A stretch of DNA of 64,000 bases, taken from assembly GCA_036365515.1 (NCBI GenBank), contig CM070873.1, positions 193,501,104 to 193,565,103 of the forward strand, read 5' to 3'. This stretch comes from Torymus aiolomorphi (Eukaryota > Arthropoda > Insecta > Hymenoptera > Torymidae). The position numbers and the translations under genes were made by a program. Positions 57,324 to 64,000 of this stretch are shown piece after piece (positions within the stretch are counted from its first letter, which is position 1; each line of letters begins with the position of its first letter). The notes under the pieces were generated by a model. It was not told where the DNA came from and did no database searches. It saw only the letters and a program-made list of their open reading frames with translations.

Positions 57324-57698
57324 TGTGACGAGGAGCACGCTTAACAGCGGTGCCCTCGTCGCCTCGCATTCCTTGTTGCCTGCGCTGGCCAAAGCCCGTG
57401 TACATACGAAGTATTTGTGTGTACACTTACACGGGCTTTTCTTTGTTTACGAGGATTCGGCAACGACGCAAAGTGTGAAGTACGCACACACATGGACACA
57501 CACGCAGGTAGAGGTACCAGCGGAGAGGGGAGCGACGCTGAAGAGCGCGAGAGAGCGCGTCTAATTGCCGCGGGGAGTCTAATCTCGGCGCCTGCCGGCG
57601 CAGGCCGGCGAGAGAGTCACGGCTGAACAGCCAACGCGCGCGCGCAATTGTTACGGCAAGAAGCCACACAGCTCTATCGAAGAGAGAGAGAGAGAGAG

Positions 57699-57759
<61 letters not shown>

Positions 57760-58401
57760 CGAGACTGACGACGCCCTGCCAGCTCTGCTGCCCGTCTTCG
57801 CCGAACAGCTCAATCAGCGCAGAGGCCGTTGTTATTATCAGCGCAGAGACCGTCTTCTTCGTCAGCGGCGAGCTGCAGCTAACAGGACGAGCGGCGCCAG
57901 AGCAGCGGCGAGTCCAACACCAGCGAGCATCACTCTCTCCCAGAAAGGCGAGTACAGTTAACTCCGGGCCTCGTGTTGGCCAGCGCGCGTGCGATAGCGA
58001 CTACGAGAATTGGTATCGCCGTTGAGCGCCGGTAATCGGCTGCGCACGGCGATCACACTCGGTATAGAGTGCGGGGCCGGAAACCCCGATTGTGAGGCCG
58101 CGTTCGATGCGCGTGCACTAGAGCTCATGTAAAATCTCCGCTGTTGTCGGTGCGGTTAAAGCAAGTAATTTAGAATCACGTGATTATTGTCGGGTTAACA
58201 TTGTGAGGAATTATGAATAAATGAAAAGTGTTTTTATATGCTGGTGTTATTTACGAGTGCCTTCTCCAAATAACTTTCCTCTCTCAATACAGGAGTCGGC
58301 ATCCCGCCGACTCCGCGACGATTGGAGCGTCAGCCTCCAGATCCGGCTCAAATAAATAAGTTGTTGCGTATACACAGGGAAAATTAAGGTACAACGTTAC
58401 A
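57324..58401 (+). repeat. 5' LTR with expanded (GA)n
   Basis: It matches the 3' LTR throughout. The main difference is a long GA run at about 57681-57757, reduced to about 30 bases in the 3' LTR. Confidence 0.9.
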
Positions 58402-58403
58402 AA

Positions 58404-58420
58404 TGGCGATCCTGCCAGGA
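58404..58420 (+). other. Primer-binding site, tRNA-Arg
   Basis: TGGCGATCCTGCCAGGA lies two bases after the LTR end and is complementary to the 3' end of insect tRNA-Arg (ACG), TCCTGGCAGGATCGCCA. The tRNA sequence is from memory. Confidence 0.7.
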
Positions 58421-59812
58421 TTGTCGTCGTATTGAGAGGGTGAATTTTGGAGAGTTGGCTGGGCGACAGCACCGGTGAAAGCGCGGACAAATTTTCGGGA
58501 GTTCGCGAGTCGCGGCGAAAATTGCGTTAGAAAATGGCCGATTTTTGAATTTGGACGAGTCCAAATTTGAATTCAGCCGTGACAAAATTTTCATTCGCGA
58601 GTGTTGAAATTCAAAAATTTCTCGGACGCGGAAAAGGTGTAGAGAGGCAAGCAAAGTCGAGACTTTGCTTCGCATAGAGCGAAGGTGACGCGAGCGTTCG
58701 ATGGCTTTGTTTTCGTTCTGCGCGCGTACTTGGCTGCCGGTGAGTTTACTCGAGGGGATTATCGCCGTGTTGTTGTCTAACGAGCGAAATTTCGGGGCGA
58801 AATTGTAGCTTTTAGGCAACGTAAAATTTTAACACGGGGAATATTATTTCAGATTTATTTTGAAATCAGCCGTGAACAGAAAATTTTCCCTCGAGTGTTA
58901 TTCAACGGAGTATAAATTGCGCGTGAGAGTAAGCGTGATACGGTGATCACGTTAGTAAATTTGTAATTAATAATTGGAAGTGATTAGAGTTTGGAATTTT
59001 AAATTACTTGAAGGCTTCGAATTTTAGAATCATGGAATTTCGTTTTTTTTTGTGGGAATTAAATTTGGAATTTTTGGTTTTAGTTTTTATCGTGTATTTT
59101 GGTTGCTCCGAATTAAAGATTTTTGTAACTCGCACGCAGGTGAAATAAAATAGCGTTGAGGTAATAATTAGCGTGGCCGCGCTGTGCGTTTGATTGCACG
59201 CGTGCGCACTAGAGTGCGGTAGCGCGTAAGCGTGCCGACTGCGTATACAGGGTGCAGTGCACCCCCGAATGAAGTTTTAGTCCGGTTTAGTAAGCGGTGG
59301 CACTGCTGAATGGACAGTTGACTTCTAGGTGAATTTTCTTTTAAATTTCGACAATTACTGTACGCGTTCGGAAGTTTGCATCGTTGAATGATTAGATTTT
59401 AAATTTGATAGATCGTGTTTGTGCTGTGCTAGCTAAAGCTAGTGTGTGTGTTTACAATATTGATTGTGTTGTGCTAGCTAAAGCTAGTATTTATGTGACT
59501 CGTGCCGTGCTTTCAATTGCACGCGCGAGTCTAGAGAGCGGCAGCGCGCAAGCGTGCCGGTGGAGAGGTTGGCTATGCGTTGCGTACGCACGCCGATATA
59601 AAGTATTGGCCGAGCAAGGTGATATCGCTCCTCGGTCATAGGTTCTATCATTCCGTGTGAGGGGGCCCTGATATCCCGTTAGATTTTGGTTACAGTCCCT
59701 GCGGCAACCTGCGTGTAGAGCGGGTGGCCGAGTAAAGTAAAATAAAAGCCTGGCTCTATTTTCGGAGTCTAGCATTCATTTTGCATTTGGTTGTTGGGGA
59801 GAATCTTTCGCG
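58421..59812 (+). other. Leader region of the LTR element
   Basis: Noncoding by eye. It includes direct repeats: the segment around GCGCGTAAGCGTGCCG (59224) recurs as GCGCGCAAGCGTGCCG (59544), and TGTGCTAGCTAAAGCTAGT occurs twice (near 59424 and 59471). Confidence 0.55.
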
Positions 59813-60283
59813 ATGTCAGCTTCAGTCCATGCACGGAAAATGCGTCGGCTTCGCCGGGTTGCGGGTGTGCGCGCGTTGGAGGAGATCGTGATTAAATTAA
59901 CACCGAGTCTATTGATGGCATTGCTCGACCAGGATGGGCTCAGCGCCAAGGGTACACGCGAGGAATTACGCGACCGGAGATTGAGGGTTGACATGATGAA
60001 GGTGGACCCGCGGTTAGACGTACCGGTGTATGAGAATGATTTCAGTAAAGAAGGATTGCCAGTAACCACGGCCGGGTTACTGATGCAGTCTTCTGGTGAG
60101 GAGTTGTGCCGACCGGGCCGGGTGAGAGAGCGCCGGCGGGCCCGGCGGACAAATCTCAAGTCTCAGAACCCGTGGAAACGAGAGGGAATTAGCGGAGAGT
60201 GGAAGCGTGGTTTTAGGTGGCGATGGAAATACCGCGAGGGATGTGCGGGTAGATACATTGGTATCCGCGAATGCGCCAACTAG
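59813..60283 (+). CDS. Gag-like N-terminal protein with SAP-like segment
   Basis: 156 codons from ATG 59813 (CGCGATGTCAGC). The protein is basic and contains LLDQDGLSAKGTREELRDR at residues about 38-56, resembling a SAP motif as found at the N-terminus of some insect Gypsy-type Gag proteins. It ends at 60283 without capsid or zinc-knuckle domains. Several further frames downstream (60207-60470, 60534-60965, 60698-61003) are open but overlap each other, and I cannot tell which are real. Gag assignment is tentative. Confidence 0.45.
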   Translation: MSASVHARKMRRLRRVAGVRALEEIVIKLTPSLLMALLDQDGLSAKGTREELRDRRLRVDMMKVDPRLDVPVYENDFSKEGLPVTTAGLLMQSSGEELCRPGRVRERRRARRTNLKSQNPWKREGISGEWKRGFRWRWKYREGCAGRYIGIRECAN

Positions 60284-62145
60284 CGAGGTGCCGCAGCAGT
60301 CGCACACAGGGATGGACCTTGGCCGCCCCACAAGTAGTGCACTGCCGGCCGCATATACCGTACCTCCCGGGGGCACATTAGGTCCACGGAGAAGTACGGG
60401 TAATCGCGAGGGCGCAGGATTTAAAAGGCGATGTTTTTTTTGTGTAAAACGTCGGGCACGAACAGAGTGAGTGTTCGCTCCCCGGTTTTGAGGCACTACC
60501 ACACTCATCGTTTTATCGACGTCGGCGTGAGCGTTGGAGTTAGAGAGTCGATCTTCTCGCGCCTTGCACGGCGCGATGGAAGAGCGAATAGAGAGGTCAG
60601 CGAGTCTGTTGCGTGACATTCGGAAGCCGGAACCCGCGAGTTCTGGGGGCGAAACGAGCGATACGCTTCAGCGAGCGGGCCGGGCGCATCGCTTTGTATG
60701 GCTAGGCATCGGGGAGGTGGATGGATCGTACCGATGGCATACAGTGCCGCAGGTAAAGACTGTCATCGTGTGCGTGATGTCGATATCCCCGGGCCATCCG
60801 TTGTGCTTTGGCGGCCCGCGTACTGCAACTATTCTGCTTGCCCCGTTTGCGATGAGAAAACTGCGCGGTTTTGTTTTTGGGAAATTCCGGGTAGAACGCG
60901 AGATACGGACGAAGGTTGGATGGTTGAGGGAAGTCACGAATACCGGTCGCAACTTTCCGTCGTAGGTAACCCAGGGAACGTAGCGTCGACTACGGAGAGA
61001 TGAAAATTCGCCGCGAGTCAGAAAGCATCGAGTGACGGGAGTGAGGGACGTCAGTCGATGACTTAGAGAGTGTCGCGCCGAATTTAAAGAGAGAGTGGTA
61101 GGGCAAACACATGTGGTGCTTGCTAACGTGTCGAGAGTTACGAGCATTAGAGAGGTGCAGAAGCAGCTGCGCACCAGGGCGGGCTGCGGCCGCCATGGTA
61201 GAGCGTTGTTGGCTGCACAACTCATGCGGGAGGACCGTTCACACAGAGAATGGCCTGTAGGTAGGTGGGACAGGGACGTTGTGTAAAGTAGAGGAGGGGG
61301 TGGGCACTGCGCGGTCTGATCAGTTGGCATACGGCGACTGCGACCGCACCCGGAGGCATGAGTGGTTTCGAAACGTTCGTGCCTTCGCCAACGGTGGGTC
61401 GTGGTGCAGTGATGGCAACGGGATTAGACGCGAACATAGAGACTGCCCCTCCTGCACATGCTCACCTAACATGGGAGAGAATGAGACTCCGGGCGTTGAG
61501 AAGTGTGGGCGGTAATGAGGCTGGGCGAACCGCGTCAAGCATAGAGCGCTCAGCATAGAGAGAAGGCCGAGACATCTGAACTAGCGAGCCTGACCATCAG
61601 CCGCTAAGGAGTCAGCTGAGCGCCGGTCAGAATAGAGAAGAGAAGTGAATGGAAGAAAAATAATTTTTGTGAGTTCGCCTGATCGCGATGCGGCTGCGCA
61701 CCTGCTGAGGCAGCGAGCGCTAACATTCGGCAGATAGAGACCTGGAAAGATGAGTATCAATGAGTGAATATATGTTTGTGTTGGGTAGTCTATGTTTGCA
61801 TGTATGACGATAGTCTCTCTAGCCGTGATAGGAGAGGAAAGAAACGGGAAAATTGCGCGTATTTTCTTCCTGGCTCTTTCTCTGGCCTATCAGACGACGA
61901 GAGAGTGTGAGAGGAGCATGTGAAATGGTATATCTGAAAAAGGACAACTGATGACATTTTATGATGTGGAATAAGTATTCACTGACAGCCGACCGGCGCG
62001 CGTACACGAGCGAAGCATCTTAGAGTTTCCTTGGTGGGCGCTGGGCAATTGAAAAATTTTAGCGAGTACACGAGGCGATGGCCACTCGTGGGTACGAGAG
62101 TGCTGAAGCCGCTGATCTCGGAGAGATTCGCGGCTTGGGAGGGGC
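60284..62145 (+). other. Internal region of the LTR element without recognisable pol
   Basis: GC-rich with several overlapping open frames on both strands. None shows protease, reverse transcriptase or integrase motifs. One frame (60698-61003) contains CPVCDEKTARFCF, which could be a degraded Cys-rich Gag or accessory piece. Ends at the polypurine tract CTTGGGAGGGG before 62146. Confidence 0.5.
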
Positions 62146-63177
62146 TGTGACGAGGCGCACGTTTAACAGCGGTGCACTCGTCGCCTCGCATTCCCCGTTG
62201 CTTGCGCTGGCCAAAGCCTGTGTACATACGAAGAATTTGTGTGTACACTTACACGGGCTTTTCTTTGTTTAGGAGGATTCGGCAACGACGCAAGGTGTGA
62301 AGTACGCACACACATGGACACACACGCAGGCAGAGGTACCAGCGGAGAGGGGAGCGACGCTGGAGAGCGCGAGAGAGCGCGTCTAATTGCCGCGGGGAGT
62401 CTAATCTCGACGCCTGCCGGCGCAGGCCGGCGAGAGAGTCACGGCTGAATAGGCAACGCGCGCGCGCAATTGTTTCGGCAAGAAGCCACGCAGCTCTATC
62501 GAAGAGAGAGAGAAGAAAAGAGAGAGAGAGAGTACCGAGACTGACGACGCCCTGCCAGCTCTGCTGCCCGTCTTCGCCGAAAAGCTCAATCAGCGCAGAG
62601 GCCGTTGTTATTATCAGCGCAGAGACCGTCTTCTTCGTCAGCGACGAGCCGCAGCTGACAGGACGAGCGGCGCCAGAGCAGCGACGAGTCTAACATCAGC
62701 GAGCATCACTCTCTCCCAGAAAGGCGAGTACAGTTAACTCCAGGCCTCGTGTTGGCCAGCGCGCGTGTGATAGCGACTACGAGAATTGGTATCGCCGTTG
62801 AGCGCCGGTAATCGGCTGCGCACGGCGATCACACTCGGTATAGAGTGCGGGGACGGAAACCCCGGTTTTAAGGCCGCGTTCGATGTGCGTGCACTAGAGT
62901 TTATGTAAAATCTCCGTTGTTGTCGGTGCGGTTAAAGCAAGTAATTTAGAATCACGTGATTATTGCCGGGTTAACATTGTGAGGAATTATGAATAAATGA
63001 AAAGTGTTTTTATATGCTGGTGTTATTTACGAGTGCCTTCTCCAAATAACTTTCCTCTCTCAATACAGGAGTCGGCATCCCACCGACTCCGCGACGATTG
63101 GAGCGTCAGCCTCCAGATCCGGCTCAAATAAATAAGTTGTTGCATATGCACAGGGAAAATTAAGGTGCAACGTTACA
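62146..63177 (+). repeat. 3' LTR of the non-autonomous LTR element
   Basis: 1032 bp, starting TGTGACGAGGCGCAC and ending GCAACGTTACA, followed by TACT. Confidence 0.9.
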
Positions 63178-63621
63178 TACTATAAAGTTTTTAAATTTCA
63201 ATTGTAATTTCAAAGAAAGCATGCATAGTAAGAAAGCCCAATGTTTTCAATTCAATGACACCAGTATTAACGTCAAAGAAATGATTTTCATGAACGAAAT
63301 AGAAATTTCTTACGCTGTATTTGCTCTATTCAAAGAAACGCGTTTTTGCTCGAAAGTAATATATTTTTGATTGAATGCAATCATTTTTTTCGAACAAATA
63401 AATATTTCTTTGTTTTTCCTACAAAGTTTTTAAATGTCAATTATAATTTCAAAGAAAGTATGCATAGTAAGGAAGCCCATTGTTTTCAATTCAATGACAT
63501 CAGTATTAACGTCAAAGAAATGATTTTCATGAACGAAATTGAAATTTCTCACGCTGTATTTGCTCTATTCAAAGAAACACATTTTTATTTGGATGTAATA
63601 TATTTTTGCTTGAATGCAATC
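63178..63621. repeat. CAAAGAAA-rich repeat, right part (about 243-bp tandem units)
   Basis: Two units starting near 63178 and 63420, each with AATTTCAAAGAAAGCATGCA-like and TTTGCTCTATTCAAAGAAAC blocks. They continue the repeat interrupted at 57323, and the second is cut by a BEL-type LTR. Confidence 0.8.
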
Positions 63622-64000
63622 TCTTTGGGAAATATCAAGTTTTGAATTTCCCGCGGTTGCGCGACTGAGGGATAACTCAGCAGGCGGCCGCGCGACGGCA
63701 GCACTCGTCAGCTGCTCCCTGCGGAACAGCTGAATCGCTACACTGATTAGCCGAGTACGGCAAAAATCATACTGTCTCTCTCATGCTTACACATGTAAAT
63801 GAGAGAGAAGGTGATTTGACTTACTCCTCGGGAACAACGAGACGAGGAAGAAGACGGAAGTACTCACTCATTCTGTCGGTAAAATCCTGGATGGCGTGCT
63901 CGCCACGAGGCCGCACGGCCGACGCTCACTCATTCAGTCTACTCAACTCATCTCTTCGTCTGGTCGCCATGCTCGTCAAGAGGCCGCATGGCCGGCACAC
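63622..64000 (+). mobile_element. Start of a third BEL-type LTR, cut by the window end
   Basis: TCTTTGGGAAATATCAAGTTTTG then TTCCCGCGG and CTGAATCGCTACACTGA align with the start of the LTR at 4605 (TGTTTGGGAATTCAGTAAG, TTCCCGCGC, CTGAGACGCTACACTGA), including the ACATGTAAATGAGAGAG hairpin. The divergence is considerable, so it is a related family. Confidence 0.7.

Larger units (their letters stand above)
57324..63177 (+). mobile_element. Complete non-autonomous LTR element (Gypsy-like features)
   Basis: LTRs at 57324-58401 and 62146-63177 both start TGTGACGAGG and end CGTTACA. A 4-bp target duplication TACT lies on both sides (57320-57323 and 63178-63181). A tRNA-Arg primer site follows the 5' LTR and a G-rich polypurine tract precedes the 3' LTR. 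The internal region is only 3.7 kb and shows no protease, reverse transcriptase or integrase motif, so it must depend on another element. The LTRs are very similar apart from a GA-repeat length change, suggesting a young insertion. Confidence 0.85.

Noticed and set aside
57648..58025. ERERER-rich open frame in the LTR
   Set aside because: Product of the (GA)n run; the 3' LTR has a much shorter run, so it is not conserved.
60668..61330. 220-codon minus-strand frame in the LTR element
   Set aside because: No recognisable domain, GC-rich sequence gives long chance frames, and it runs against the element's transcription direction.

Overview
This is eukaryotic, almost certainly arthropod DNA (probably insect, perhaps hymenopteran; the assignment is inference). 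One recognisable host gene is split by spliceosomal introns, and the rest is dominated by transposable elements of insect type: BEL/Pao LTR elements, R1-clade and L1-like LINEs, a Kolobok-like TTAA transposon, a PIF/Harbinger remnant and many MITEs. I saw no bacterial genes, CRISPR arrays, rRNAs or tRNAs.

Layout. 1-4529: 3' part of a decayed BEL/Pao element (3' LTR about 4214-4529). 4605-12271: a second BEL/Pao element with both LTRs and a tRNA-Tyr-like primer site, but with broken frames. 12531-17648: a Kolobok-like DNA transposon flanked by TTAA, with a transposase interrupted by two in-frame stops. 18073-18870: a 0.8 kb foldback MITE at a TTAA-type site. These last three elements all sit in the left arm of one large inverted duplication (arms about 4530-19577 and 19826-21660). 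Its right arm keeps uninterrupted versions of the same sites, so the insertion history can be read directly.

22-33 kb: six 5' exons of HID1 on the minus strand (33284 down to 24210). The introns carry many MITEs and one nearly perfect 277-bp-arm palindrome. The C-terminal half of HID1 is not recognisable in the window. 33.5-37 kb: TTA/TAA-flanked (Harbinger-type) elements, nested in places, including a short PIF/Harbinger transposase remnant, plus TA-flanked MITEs.

37.2-45.8 kb: three R1-clade LINE copies. The first two are tail-to-tail across an (AAT)n tract; the second and third are head-to-head at a snap-back junction. The first copy is interrupted by a 149-bp piggyBac-like MITE. 46.2-52.3 kb: a 92-bp satellite that flips orientation, enclosing LINE segments in the order ORF2 then ORF1. 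52.3-56.3 kb: a mosaic of MITEs and clusters of a GTATAATAC motif. 56.3-64 kb: a CAAAGAAA-rich repeat (unit about 243 bp) split by a complete 5.85 kb non-autonomous LTR element (57324-63177, TACT target duplication), then the start of another BEL-type LTR at 63622.

Functionally, only HID1 looks like a cellular gene. Everything else is mobile or repetitive DNA in several layers of nesting. None of the transposon reading frames is intact as it stands, although the first R1 copy and the Kolobok transposase are close.
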